DNA of 64,000 bases from contig NZ_VOHP01000001.1 of the NCBI RefSeq assembly GCF_007859205.1, forward strand, positions 62,001-126,000, read 5' to 3'. The position numbers and the translations under genes are program-made. A model generated the notes under the pieces. It was not told the origin of the DNA. It saw nothing but the letters and a program-made list of their open reading frames with translations, and did no database searches. The stretch comes from Streptococcus sp. sy004 (GTDB lineage: Bacteria; Bacillota; Bacilli; Lactobacillales; Streptococcaceae). Positions 18,417 to 25,839 of this stretch are shown piece by piece (positions within the stretch are counted from its first letter, which is position 1; each line of letters begins with the position of its first letter).

Positions 18417-18499
18417 TGAGCTCAATTTTTTTTGAAGTTGTCATCATCACAGTTGTGATGAGGTGTGCCCAAAATGGGCAAGGAAGAAAAACCTTGTGA
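18416..18499 (+). CDS. array peptide 3 (27 residues)
   Basis: Same translation as peptide 2. AAGGAAG lies 13 bases before ATG, a weaker site than in unit 2. Overlaps both neighbours by one base. Coding is unproven. Confidence 0.33.
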   Translation: MSSIFFEVVIITVVMRCAQNGQGRKTL

Positions 18500-18582
18500 T
18501 GAGTTCAGTTCTTTTTGGAGTTGTCATCGTCACAGTTGTGAGGGGGTGTGCCCAAAATGGGCGAAGTAGGAGAATCTTGTGA
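18499..18582 (+). CDS. array peptide 4 (27 residues)
   Basis: MSSVLFGVVIVTVVRGC then a basic tail ending RRIL. The changes against peptide 1 in the hydrophobic part are conservative (Ile to Val twice). Overlaps the last unit. Coding is unproven. Confidence 0.33.
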   Translation: MSSVLFGVVIVTVVRGCAQNGRSRRIL

Positions 18583-18638
18583 AGAGTTCAATTCTTTTTG
18601 GTGTTATGACCATTATAATTGTGGAGGGATTGATTTGA
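18579..18638 (+). CDS. array peptide 5 (19 residues, GTG start)
   Basis: Last unit. The ATG is mutated to AAG but an in-frame GTG (18579) forms a GTGA overlap with the stop of peptide 4, with AGGAG six bases upstream. The sequence MKSSILFGVMTIIIVEGLI lacks the basic tail. It resembles short hydrophobic pheromone or small membrane peptides in composition only. Confidence 0.35.
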   Translation: MKSSILFGVMTIIIVEGLI

Positions 18639-18683
18639 TAGTTATTTTTATTTCTAACAATTGTAAAATAACATTTGTTTAAG

Positions 18684-18723
18684 TTAGGATTAAGCTAGCT
18701 GGCTTATACTATAGTCATCCTAA
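18684..18723 (+). other. structured hairpin after the array
   Basis: Outer stem TAGGAT/ATCCTA encloses inner stem TAAGC/GCTTA. Located between the array and the terminator. Function unknown. Confidence 0.4.
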
Positions 18724-18747
18724 AACTTTTCTTTTTATAAATCTCCT

Positions 18748-18780
18748 AAAAACCAGAACCACTTAGTGATTCTGGTTTTT
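18748..18780. terminator. bidirectional terminator before mnmE (convergent)
   Basis: AAAACCAGAA and TTCTGGTTTT arms with an additional CAC/GTG inner pairing, flanked by A- and T-runs. Serves the array transcript and mnmE. Confidence 0.8.
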
Positions 18781-20148
18781 TTATTTACCAAGACAAAACT
18801 GGCTAAAGAGTTGTGTGATGAGTTCATCTGGTGCAGCGTCTCCAGTGATTTGCCCTAAAATTTCCCAAGTGCGAGTGAGATCAATTTGCAGTAAATCAAC
18901 TGGCATACCAAGTTCTAAACCTTGATTGACTGCTTGTAAACTATCCACAGCCTGTTCAATTAGACTGATATGACGAGTATTGGACAGGTAGGTGGCATCT
19001 TGTTCAACAATACCTGCATTGTCAAAGAAGAGTTGGTTGATACGCTCTTCAATCAAATCAATATTTTCTTTGGTTAAGACAGAAATGCTTAGCACATCAT
19101 CTGGTAATTGTTCTTTTTCGATAGCTTGAGGTAGATCGGTTTTGTTGAGAAGAATGATCCGATTGCTACCTTGGCTGAGTTCAAGAAGTTGATGGTCTTG
19201 TGGAGTTAGTTTTTCAGAGCTATTTAAGACCAAAAGCACTAAGTCAGCTTCTTTGAGGGCTTTTTTAGAACGCTCCACACCGATTTGCTCAACCACATCA
19301 TCGGTTTCACGAATCCCTGCCGTATCAATGAGTTTCAGTGGTACCCCATTGATATTGACATATTCTTCAATGACGTCACGAGTGGTTCCTTCAATATCAG
19401 TGACAATGGCCTTGTCTTCTCGCAGCAGAGTATTGAGTAGGCTAGATTTACCTACATTTGGTCGGCCAATAATCGCAGTTGATAAACCCTCACGCAAGAT
19501 CTTACCACGTTTGGCTGTTTTGAGCAGGTTGGTCAGCAGCTTTTCAAATTCTTGAGTTTTTTCTTGTAAGAGAGCCGTGGTCATTTCTTCAACATCATCG
19601 TATTCAGGATAGTCGATATTAACTTCCACCTGAGCCAGCGTATTCAGGATTTCTTGGCGTGTATTATTGATCAAATCAGACAGTGAGCCGTCTAATTGTT
19701 TGACCGCAATTGACATGGCCTTATCTGTCTTAGCTCGGATGAGATCCATGATTGCTTCAGCTTGTGTGAGGTCAATTCGACCATTGAGAAAGGCACGCTT
19801 GGTAAATTCACCTGGTTCGGCTAGACGAGCACCGTGGCGAATCAAGAGTTGCAAAATTTGGTTGGTCACTGCTAGACCGCCATGTGTATTGATTTCGATG
19901 ACATCTTCACGAGTAAACGTTCTTGGTGCTCGCATCAGACTGAGCATGACTTCATCGATGATTTGGTTGTTTTCTACGATATGGCCATAGTTGATGGTAT
20001 GAGAAGTGACCTGTTTTAAGTCCTTCCCCTTAAAGACCTTGCTAGCGATTGTAATGGCATCTGTGCCAGACAAACGGACGATTCCGATAGCCCCTTCCCC
20101 CAAGGGAGTAGCAATGGCAGCGATGGTATCAAATTCTTTTGTTATCAT
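18781..20148 (-). CDS. mnmE: tRNA modification GTPase MnmE; 5' end rebuilt by prophage
   Basis: 455 residues, complete. N-terminal tetrahydrofolate-binding domain, G domain with [24 protein letters not shown] and NKTD, and the C-terminal FCLGK motif with the catalytic Cys. With MnmG it makes cmnm5 at wobble U34. The first codons (ATG ATA ACA AAA GAA) come partly from phage DNA. The native promoter, ribosome site and start (ATG ATC ACA AAA GAA) sit 40 kb away at 60139. The present start has only a distant AAGGA (about 15 bases), and expression may depend on read-through from int, 66 bases upstream. Confidence 0.97.
   Translation of the reverse strand: MITKEFDTIAAIATPLGEGAIGIVRLSGTDAITIASKVFKGKDLKQVTSHTINYGHIVENNQIIDEVMLSLMRAPRTFTREDVIEINTHGGLAVTNQILQLLIRHGARLAEPGEFTKRAFLNGRIDLTQAEAIMDLIRAKTDKAMSIAVKQLDGSLSDLINNTRQEILNTLAQVEVNIDYPEYDDVEEMTTALLQEKTQEFEKLLTNLLKTAKRGKILREGLSTAIIGRPNVGKSSLLNTLLREDKAIVTDIEGTTRDVIEEYVNINGVPLKLIDTAGIRETDDVVEQIGVERSKKALKEADLVLLVLNSSEKLTPQDHQLLELSQGSNRIILLNKTDLPQAIEKEQLPDDVLSISVLTKENIDLIEERINQLFFDNAGIVEQDATYLSNTRHISLIEQAVDSLQAVNQGLELGMPVDLLQIDLTRTWEILGQITGDAAPDELITQLFSQFCLGK
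20133..20148 (-). other. attL core overlapping the mnmE start
   Basis: ATTCTTTTGTTATCAT. The ten-base core equals attR, and the following six bases mimic the bacterial start region with one difference (T for G at 20143). Phage DNA therefore supplies the present ATG. Confidence 0.8.
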
Positions 20149-20184
20149 AATATGCTTAAATTATCCTTGATTTTATAGTGTTTC

Positions 20185-20215
20185 TGTTGTTTTATGCCCC
20201 AAATCCGACCCAAAT
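20185..20215 (+). repeat. left copy of a terminal repeat, probable integrase arm sites
   Basis: TGTTGTTTTATGCCCCAAAT followed 11 bases later by a second ACCCAAAT. The same two-copy layout recurs at the right end (59995-60024). They differ by an indel, so they are more likely integrase arm-type sites than the crossover core. Confidence 0.5.
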
Positions 20216-21276
20216 TATTGAAAGAGTTGACGAATGGTGTGGAAATCTTTTTCTTTTTTATCTTCTAAGAGATGGGCATAGGTTTGGAGTGTAACAGTCA
20301 GATCTTTATGGCCAATAACCTTGGAAATGGTTATTAACTCGACTCCTTGGCTAATGAGGTAGCTTGTATAAGTATGACGGAGTGAGTGAACATGTACGTT
20401 TCTTCCGACAATTTTCTTAATCACACGATTAAGCCAAACTTGGTTGGGTTCAAGAAAGACACGGTCAAGATCGTTTGTCTGCCAACGATTGTTTTTGTAA
20501 TCACGTAAGAGTTGGGAAGTCGTTTCATCAATGGGAATCATACGCATTGATTGGGGATTTTTGGTTGGCATAAATCCTGATTGGTCATAGATGTCCCATG
20601 TTTTGTTAATAGTTATTATACCATTTTCTAAGTCGATATCTGCCCAAGTTAATCCTAAACTTTCAGAAACGCGTAATCCTGTGACGGCAATAAGGTAGAG
20701 TTGTATGTAGCGATGGCTTGTAATATTTTCTTTGAGATGCTGAAGTAGCCTCTGGTATTCATCTAATTCAAGAAATTTTTCATCCAATGGTTTGGCTTTT
20801 TTATCGGCAGTAATAATAGCTAAATCAGTAAAATTGTAGGGGATTAGTTGGTCTGCTAGGGCATATTTGACACAAGAACGTAAACGATGGTGAATAACTC
20901 GTATTGTGCCATGATAGTAGTGTTTGCCTAAAGTATTGAGAAATTGTTGATAAGTAGATGTCGTGATGGCAGTCAATTTAGTTTGACCAAAATGTTGTTC
21001 AACAATCCTAAAGGTTTGTTCATAATTTCGCCAAGTGCCTTTGGCAAGATTTCTTTTTTTGAAAGTATTTGCCCAGTTTTTTAAGTAATCGATAAAGCTG
21101 ATGTTGGTGTCGATGCTGACAGTTTGAGTGAGCTGTCTTTCCATTTCAATAGCAGCTGCCGTGGCAAGTGCTTTAGTACGAAAACCAGATTTGGACTTTT
21201 GCTTGTATTTGCCATCAGGTGTTTTATAACTGATACGGTATTCCCAACCATTGTCACGCTTTCTAAAGTATGCCAT
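20215..21276 (-). CDS. int: prophage tyrosine integrase
   Basis: 353 residues with an N-terminal arm-binding (AP2-like) domain, a SAM-like core-binding domain (about 60-150) and a catalytic domain. The catalytic set is complete: Arg in TGLRVSE, Lys in the TKNPQSMRMIP hairpin, His-Leu-Arg in HSLRHTY, His in GHKDL and the nucleophile Tyr in TYAHL. It is transcribed towards attL and mnmE. No terminator is visible between int and mnmE, so the two could be co-transcribed in the lysogen. Confidence 0.96.
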   Translation of the reverse strand: MAYFRKRDNGWEYRISYKTPDGKYKQKSKSGFRTKALATAAAIEMERQLTQTVSIDTNISFIDYLKNWANTFKKRNLAKGTWRNYEQTFRIVEQHFGQTKLTAITTSTYQQFLNTLGKHYYHGTIRVIHHRLRSCVKYALADQLIPYNFTDLAIITADKKAKPLDEKFLELDEYQRLLQHLKENITSHRYIQLYLIAVTGLRVSESLGLTWADIDLENGIITINKTWDIYDQSGFMPTKNPQSMRMIPIDETTSQLLRDYKNNRWQTNDLDRVFLEPNQVWLNRVIKKIVGRNVHVHSLRHTYTSYLISQGVELITISKVIGHKDLTVTLQTYAHLLEDKKEKDFHTIRQLFQ

Positions 21277-21305
21277 TGCTATTTACCTCATTTCTTGATA
21301 AAATG

Positions 21306-21400
21306 GGTATAGTAAAGAGACCTACTGAAAGCAGGTTTTTACTATACAGAATTCGCCTTACGCTCAGAGTCGCCAAACCTAGTGAGCGTAGGGCTTTTTT
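21306..21400 (+). ncRNA. candidate small RNA antisense to the int leader
   Basis: A rightward promoter (TTGCTA 21276-21281, 17 bases, TAAAAT 21299-21304) is followed by a 10-bp perfect hairpin (GTATAGTAAA/TTTACTATAC). An intrinsic terminator with a 12-bp stem (21355-21366 with 21383-21394) and six T residues comes next. No rightward gene explains this terminator. If int is transcribed from further right, this RNA would be complementary to its leader. Confidence 0.4.
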
Positions 21401-21923
21401 AGTAGTGTAACCAAACAATATTTTCAGGATGGTTTTTAAAATCTTTATCATGACTAACGATTTTCATATTATTAATTAACATTTTAGAATATACTAAATC
21501 GTTATAGTCATTCATTTGATGAGGATTATTTAAGCTCTCTCTTATGTGCCAAAGTTTTATTGGTAATATTTTACTTTGAGATAAAATATCATTTTTTACA
21601 CTATCACATGCGAGTTGAAAAATTTTTTTATAGTCATTTGTTTGCTGAAAATCTCTCTTAAATATGAACTTCTTTGCACTCAAGCGGTTTTGTCTTAGAT
21701 ATCCGCGGTATGCTGTTTTGCAAATGACGTTTATATATTCAGAGATAATCTGTGAATTAACAAATAGTTTGCACTTGTTAGTATGGGCATTGGATATAAA
21801 CTTTTCATAACCATGGCTGTGTGTCGAATAAGGTGAGTACAAATAGATCCATATATTTGAATCAACAATAAATGTTTCCCCTCTAGATAAGGTATATGAA
21901 TTCAAATTAATATCAATAGCCAT
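21399..21923 (-). CDS. PIN-domain nuclease (VapC-like)
   Basis: 174 residues from ATG 21923; a longer frame to 21953 lacks a ribosome site. The four acidic PIN positions are visible: Asp in FIVDSNIWIYL, Glu in ISEYINV, Asp in MNDYNDLVY and Asp in VSHDKDF. PIN proteins of this kind are metal-dependent RNases. Overlaps the STAS-like gene by 11 bases. Last gene of the four-gene cassette between CI and int, a usual place for lysogenic conversion genes. Target is unknown. Confidence 0.72.
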   Translation of the reverse strand: MAIDINLNSYTLSRGETFIVDSNIWIYLYSPYSTHSHGYEKFISNAHTNKCKLFVNSQIISEYINVICKTAYRGYLRQNRLSAKKFIFKRDFQQTNDYKKIFQLACDSVKNDILSQSKILPIKLWHIRESLNNPHQMNDYNDLVYSKMLINNMKIVSHDKDFKNHPENIVWLHY

Positions 21924-22257
21924 CTTCCATAACCTCATCTTGTAGATTTGCAAGCTCTTGCCTTTTTTCTTTACTATTTGTTAATACCAGTGCAATTTTT
22001 TGAAAGTGGGAGTCACTGACAGTGTCGCGTTTTATTTTTACTAATTGCGTTAATTCAGTTGCTGGTCTTAGATCGTAGAGTTGACCAATTGCTAAATTTA
22101 AGAATGCTGTAATTAGTGTATCAATGCCTGTAAAATCTAGAATGACTGGTTGATCTTTTTCTATCCTTTCTTTGATAGCTTGAAAAACCAAATTTCCTTT
22201 TTTGTCAATGTTAGCAGAATTGCTATTGATGATATCTCGTATTATAAGTGTTTCCAT
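21913..22257 (-). CDS. STAS-like DUF4325 protein
   Basis: 114 residues from ATG 22257 (AAAGGAGAAAAA upstream). The core ILDFTGIDTLITAFLNLAIG is the typical STAS-like (DUF4325) pattern, related to anti-sigma-factor antagonists. It lies between a GHKL ATPase gene and a PIN nuclease gene and overlaps the latter. A regulatory, partner-binding role is inferred from the neighbours. Confidence 0.68.
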   Translation of the reverse strand: METLIIRDIINSNSANIDKKGNLVFQAIKERIEKDQPVILDFTGIDTLITAFLNLAIGQLYDLRPATELTQLVKIKRDTVSDSHFQKIALVLTNSKEKRQELANLQDEVMEDGY

Positions 22258-22267
22258 TTTTTCTCCT

Positions 22268-23194
22268 TTAAATAAACCATTCATTTAGTAGTTCTGATAA
22301 ATCCATTGTATCAGAAAATAAGGAAGTTTGACAATCATCTAAAAAGAATGTAATGATAACAAGCGTTCCTGCAATGTCGAATGGGAATTCTAAGAAAGTT
22401 GTGTAACCAGTTTTATCTATATGATAGTAGCCGTTGTTAGAAATAATTTTAATTTCTCCTTTTCCCAAGAGTTTCTTTTTTAATTCGTATAAGCCCACTC
22501 CACTATCATATCTATTTTTAGTTGAGGTTCCTTTATCAAATGCCCAATCAAAATAATCAACAGTATCTGTGGAATACAGTTTCTTCTTGGTTTTTATGTT
22601 TTTAATTAATCCGATTCCATTATCTGATACAGCGAATGAAATTGTACCTTTTTGACTTCCATAGGGCTTTCTAGGGTAGTGTTGACCGCACATATAGATA
22701 ACATCAGATCCTGAGTGATCACGAACATTGTGGATGATTTCTAATAATGATTCTTTGATTTCCCCTAAAAAATCGCTTGATGTTTTCGTTTGGATGTGTC
22801 TTAATAGTTCCTTGTCTATATATTCGTCAATTTGTTCAATTTTTTCAATAGATGAGCGGTAAAATGGAATGGTAGTATTGTATGTATCTAGTAGTTCGTA
22901 ATCCAATCCGAAGCTTTTCAAGAATCCATTCTTTAATAGGATTTCTTTTGATTTTAGAGATAGATTTTCCAAAAGGGCATAGACTTTTCCACCTTTGCTA
23001 TTTACAGCACTAAAAAGCATTCCAAGATAGACAGTCATTTCAGCATTTATCCAACGGATATTTTCAAAGTTGAATGTTACATAGTCTTCGGTTTGAACAT
23101 GAGGTAGTATTTCATCTACTTGTAAATATAGTTCTTTTAAATTATCGTATTCATTATCTAATGTTTTAGGTATTTTGATTTCGTATTCAGTCAT
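22268..23194 (-). CDS. STAS-like plus GHKL (HATPase) fusion protein
   Basis: 308 residues from ATG 23194, chosen for the six-base gap to GGAGGT. The N-terminal half (about 1-115) looks STAS-like (VTFNFENIRWINAEMTVYLG). The C-terminal half has GHKL boxes: N box LLEIIHNVRDHSG, G1 FAVSDNGIGL and G2 DSGVGLYELKKKL. No histidine phosphoacceptor domain is present, so it resembles anti-sigma-type ATPases rather than a sensor kinase. The stop is 11 bases before the STAS-like gene. Confidence 0.75.
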   Translation of the reverse strand: MTEYEIKIPKTLDNEYDNLKELYLQVDEILPHVQTEDYVTFNFENIRWINAEMTVYLGMLFSAVNSKGGKVYALLENLSLKSKEILLKNGFLKSFGLDYELLDTYNTTIPFYRSSIEKIEQIDEYIDKELLRHIQTKTSSDFLGEIKESLLEIIHNVRDHSGSDVIYMCGQHYPRKPYGSQKGTISFAVSDNGIGLIKNIKTKKKLYSTDTVDYFDWAFDKGTSTKNRYDSGVGLYELKKKLLGKGEIKIISNNGYYHIDKTGYTTFLEFPFDIAGTLVIITFFLDDCQTSLFSDTMDLSELLNEWFI

Positions 23195-23441
23195 TACCAT
23201 ACCTCCAGAAATCGACTAACTTAAGAGATAGGAAAATCTGTTGCCTAACATGGCCATAATTAATAACAACGTTGAGTGGGTAATTTGAATTATATCTAAC
23301 GGGAGTCCAAAAGTCTATCAGACGATTGTGTGTAACCGAGTCACTGATGTTTGTCTCATTTTGCGGATTAGAGAAGGTTTGATTTTTGTATTCAATAATC
23401 TCATCTTCGCTTCTGATTAATGATTCTAATAAAATGTCCAT
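23187..23441 (-). CDS. unrecognised 84-residue protein of the GHKL-STAS-PIN cassette
   Basis: Not recognised. Acidic N-terminal half, more hydrophobic and aromatic C-terminal half (LNVVINYGHVRQQIFLSLKL). It overlaps the GHKL gene start, so it appears to be the first gene of the cassette. Ribosome site TTGGAAAA is weak. Lower AT-biased codon use is not evident. Confidence 0.5.
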   Translation of the reverse strand: MDILLESLIRSEDEIIEYKNQTFSNPQNETNISDSVTHNRLIDFWTPVRYNSNYPLNVVINYGHVRQQIFLSLKLVDFWRYGND

Positions 23442-23474
23442 AATTTATTTTCCAAGTAAATTCCTAATAAGCTA

Positions 23475-23582
23475 GAAACGTTGTTAAATCAACGTTTTTT
23501 TATTTTCCAATCTTTTCACTCCGCCCCTACGGCTTTGTAAAATTCTTCTTTAACCATGGCTTCGTCTGTCATGGTTTTTAGG
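23475..23582. terminator. two hairpins between CI and the cassette
   Basis: AAACGTTG/CAACGTTT followed by a T-run on the plus side (23476-23503), and ACCATG/CATGGT followed by TTTTT (about 23554-23581). Their T-runs face right although the flanking genes read left; they may work in both directions or be processing sites. Confidence 0.45.
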
Positions 23583-23606
23583 TTGTGTTGTTATAGGACT
23601 AATTTC

Positions 23607-24398
23607 TTACCTCTCCATTGGGGTGAAGTGGCCGACGATCTTGCCGATGATGCGTGGTTCTTCTTCCCATGCAGCGAATTTGTCGGCGTATTTTTTATTA
23701 AGGGAAACTAAGCGTAAGCCTTTTTCTTCTTTATAGGCATTTTTGATGTAGGTCTGTCCGTCCCATTCAATCGCATAAATAGCACCGTCGTAGTCAAAGC
23801 CTGTCTGCTTGATGAGAGCGACTTGTCCGTTAAGGTATTTTGGTTCCATGCTATCGCCATAAATCCAACTGGCAAAGTCGTGGTTGATGTCTAGGTCTGA
23901 ATAGACGATGTCGTAGTTACCATCATCTGTATAGCCTGTGCCAAGTCCTGCGGATAGGCGTTCATAGACGTGGTATTCTACCAGTTCTTCGTCAAGGTAA
24001 TTATCTTCATCATCTTCAAGTTCAGTTGTTTCTATTATAGAAGTAACTGAGCTTTCTTTTTCTTGCTCCTCCAACTGCTCTGTAGCGACGTCTAGGACGA
24101 TTTCTTGGCGTTCAGGGTGTAATTGTACCACCGTGTCAGTAATCGCCGTGACAAGCTCGCTAGGGGCTTGTGTGGGGGTGTCGGTGGTTATAGCACCGAA
24201 CATCATAATAGCAGGTTCAACGTTAAAAAAATTGGCAATTTCTTCGATTTCTTGAATTTTTGGAGAACGCGTTCCTTTTTCCCATTTTGATATTGTTGAT
24301 TTTGTCTTGCCAATCTTGTCAGCTAATTGTTCCATGGTTAGATTGTTAGCAGTTCTATATTCTTTTACCATAGCAGGAAAAGCTATCTGAGTTTCCAT
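23607..24398 (-). CDS. CI-like repressor with S24 self-cleavage domain
   Basis: 263 residues from ATG 24398 (AAAGGAGCTTTGTT); upstream in-frame codons lack a ribosome site. N-terminal XRE helix-turn-helix (TMEQLADKIGKTKSTISKWEKG), an acidic linker, then LexA/S24 peptidase: cleavage pair Ala-Gly in ERLSAGLG, Ser nucleophile in YGDSMEP, Lys in QTYIKNAY. It maintains lysogeny and should be inactivated by RecA during SOS. Reads leftwards from a consensus promoter. Confidence 0.92.
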   Translation of the reverse strand: METQIAFPAMVKEYRTANNLTMEQLADKIGKTKSTISKWEKGTRSPKIQEIEEIANFFNVEPAIMMFGAITTDTPTQAPSELVTAITDTVVQLHPERQEIVLDVATEQLEEQEKESSVTSIIETTELEDDEDNYLDEELVEYHVYERLSAGLGTGYTDDGNYDIVYSDLDINHDFASWIYGDSMEPKYLNGQVALIKQTGFDYDGAIYAIEWDGQTYIKNAYKEEKGLRLVSLNKKYADKFAAWEEEPRIIGKIVGHFTPMER

Positions 24399-24431
24399 AA
24401 CAAAGCTCCTTTTATCGTATTGCTTGTTTTC

Positions 24432-24460
24432 ATTATATAGTTGTGTTTTCTTTTTGTCAA
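24432..24460 (-). promoter_or_regulatory. repressor promoter (PRM/PL-like)
   Basis: Minus-strand TTGACA (24455-24460), 17 bases, TATAAT (24432-24437), all consensus. The -35 surroundings (GTTGACAAAAAGAAAACA) closely repeat those of the rightward promoter, so both probably contain repressor operators. Confidence 0.88.
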
Positions 24461-24513
24461 CAAACATGATAATATTTTCTTTTCAAAAAGTTGACTTTTT
24501 TGACACAAAATAG

Positions 24514-24542
24514 TTGACAAAAAGGAAACAAAGGATTATAAT
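24514..24542 (+). promoter_or_regulatory. early rightward promoter PR
   Basis: TTGACA (24514-24519), 17 bases, TATAAT (24537-24542). A third related motif, AGTTGACTTTTTTGACAC, lies between the two divergent promoters at about 24489. Confidence 0.9.
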
Positions 24543-24594
24543 ATAGTTGTAAGGTTGAGATAGACCTTAACAAAAATAGAAAGGAGCAAGGGTT

Positions 24595-24714
24595 ATGAAA
24601 AAACGAAGGCAACATAAAAAAGAAAAGCTCTCAACAAGCGATATAGCAACGATAGTCTTGGCAGTCATCGAAGTTATACGACTTATAAGAGAACTTTTCA
24701 TAAATAGCCAGTAA
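24595..24714 (+). CDS. 39-residue basic membrane peptide, first PR gene
   Basis: AAAGGAGCAAGGGTT ribosome site. Very basic first 11 residues (MKKRRQHKKEK), then one hydrophobic helix (IATIVLAVIEVIRLI). Position first after PR. It is not Cro-like and no function was recognised. Confidence 0.6.
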   Translation: MKKRRQHKKEKLSTSDIATIVLAVIEVIRLIRELFINSQ

Positions 24715-24755
24715 GTAAATCAACCGCCCCAGCGAAAAGCTGGGGGCTGGTTTAC
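24715..24755 (+). other. strong GC-rich hairpin between two small membrane-peptide ORFs
   Basis: GTAAA...TTTAC outer pairs and CCGCCCCAGC/GCTGGGGGCTGG inner stem with an AAAA loop. No T-run follows, so it is probably an RNA structural or processing element and not a simple terminator. Confidence 0.55.
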
Positions 24756-24795
24756 TACTACTTAAAGTTTATCATAACCCTTGGAGAATAGCAAG

Positions 24796-24879
24796 ATGAC
24801 TGAAAAGCAAAGAACAATATTGTTAGTTATTATAGCGGTATTAAGTATCATCAATCTTCTTCTTAGTATTTTCAAGTAG
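24796..24879 (+). CDS. 27-residue single-helix membrane peptide
   Basis: Starts MTEKQRTILLVIIAVLSIIN, almost entirely one hydrophobic helix with a short polar start. TTGGAG lies nine bases before ATG. Resembles small phage or type I toxin-like peptides in composition only. Confidence 0.5.
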   Translation: MTEKQRTILLVIIAVLSIINLLLSIFK

Positions 24880-24906
24880 TCATACTTGTAGAAAGGAGGA
24901 CGGTCA

Positions 24907-25113
24907 ATGGACAAAACAGAATTTGAAAAGCTTCTAGATAACAGTGGTATAAAGAGACAAGTTATTGCCCAAAAAATGGGATTAACTCGTACAGGCTTTT
25001 ATAGAAAACAAAGCAAACCAAAAGAGCGATTTGATGGCAATGAAATGTTAGTACTTGCTGGAATTTTGGGAGTGGAACCTAAAGTGGTTTTTGAAGCCAT
25101 TTTAGTTTCATAA
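24907..25113 (+). CDS. Cro-like DNA-binding protein
   Basis: 68 residues, helix-turn-helix (RQVIAQKMGLTRTGFYRKQS), good ribosome site AAAGGAGGACGGTCA. Its place, third on the PR transcript opposite the repressor gene, fits the Cro role in the lytic/lysogenic switch. Confidence 0.7.
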   Translation: MDKTEFEKLLDNSGIKRQVIAQKMGLTRTGFYRKQSKPKERFDGNEMLVLAGILGVEPKVVFEAILVS

Positions 25114-25160
25114 AAAAGTTGACATAAATAACACACGATAACCAAACTCTGCAAAAATCC

Positions 25161-25181
25161 TTGATAGACTAGTTCTATCAA
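25161..25181. promoter_or_regulatory. inverted-repeat operator candidate
   Basis: TTGATAGA, five bases, TCTATCAA: a perfect 8-bp dyad between the Cro-like gene and the next small ORF. Confidence 0.45.
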
Positions 25182-25241
25182 AAGTAAAGACTTATGTCTT
25201 GACATAACCCTTTACTTAGTCTTATTGGGAAGGAGGGGAAG

Positions 25242-25346
25242 ATGAGAAAGATAAAAAAAGAACCTGTTCGGAAACAAGTTCTTAAATCAGTCAATAATAG
25301 GTTTTCTATTGACTTAAAAACTGGCACTATTCACTTTCAAAGCTGA
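25242..25346 (+). CDS. 34-residue basic peptide, convergent with the next gene
   Basis: ATG 25242 follows a very strong GGAAGGAGGGGAAG. The sequence is basic (MRKIKKEPVRKQVLK) with no recognised family. Its 3' end overlaps the leftward 85-residue gene by 20 bases. First of three such convergent pairs. Confidence 0.5.
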   Translation: MRKIKKEPVRKQVLKSVNNRFSIDLKTGTIHFQS

Positions 25347-25584
25347 TAACAGTTACGTCGGCTTGTTCTGAGAATACAGGCTTTCTATTAGACCAGATTT
25401 CTGCTGTTTCAGAATTTGCTAGAATGACTAAACCATTTTTATGAACAGTTAATACTTGAACCATACTTTGCTCGTCTTTGCCAGCTATAAAAGTATATTC
25501 TACTTCAGAGTTCGCTTGCACACTGGTTTTACCGATTGTTTGCGTACGGTGTTTCAAGAATGTGCCAAGATGTTGCTTTTCCAT
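25327..25584 (-). CDS. unrecognised 85-residue protein
   Basis: Leftward gene with AAAGGGGGATAAGGT ribosome site and an extended -10 (TGCTATAAT) 40 bases upstream. Predicted small beta-rich protein; no family recognised. Tail-to-tail with the 34-residue ORF. Confidence 0.6.
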   Translation of the reverse strand: MEKQHLGTFLKHRTQTIGKTSVQANSEVEYTFIAGKDEQSMVQVLTVHKNGLVILANSETAEIWSNRKPVFSEQADVTVISFESE

Positions 25585-25683
25585 ACCTTATCCCCCTTTC
25601 TATAATAATAAGGTCATTATAGCATAAGAGAAAGAAGGATTGACAAAACATATTACTTATAACTAATGGAAAGGAGGGGGGAG

Positions 25684-25839
25684 ATGAATGCTTCAGTCTA
25701 TTTGAACAACCTATTGACATTTTTTAAGGAAATTGAAGATCAACTAAAAATAGAAAAAGACCCTCTAGCAAGGTGCGAACTTGCTAAAGGGTACTGCGAA
25801 CTTGGTAAAGAATTGAAAAGTCATGGAATCATTCACTAA
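25684..25839 (+). CDS. 51-residue helical protein, second convergent pair
   Basis: Strong GGAAAGGAGGGGGAG site. Helical sequence with charged heptads (FFKEIEDQLKIEKDPLA, CELAKGYCELGKEL). Ends 4 bases inside the leftward gene. Not recognised. Confidence 0.5.
   Translation: MNASVYLNNLLTFFKEIEDQLKIEKDPLARCELAKGYCELGKELKSHGIIH

Larger units (their letters stand above)
18163..18638 (+). repeat. 83-bp tandem repeat array, six units
   Basis: A diverged first unit of 87 bases (18163-18249), four units spaced by exactly 83 bases (ATG positions 18250, 18333, 18416, 18499) and a partial last unit (18579-18638). Units two and three of the four are almost identical. Each carries hairpins (TCATCACA/TGTGATGA and TGCCC/GGGCA). 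Because 83 is not a multiple of 3 the frame shifts at each unit, yet each unit holds a complete small ORF. Confidence 0.9.

Noticed and set aside
18163-18638. Direct repeats as a CRISPR array
   Set aside because: Units are contiguous 83-bp copies with no unique spacers, no short conserved repeat and no cas genes nearby.
23526-23580. Leftward 18-codon ORF beginning MTDEAMVKEEFYKAV
   Set aside because: No ribosome site, and it lies within a hairpin; likely fortuitous.
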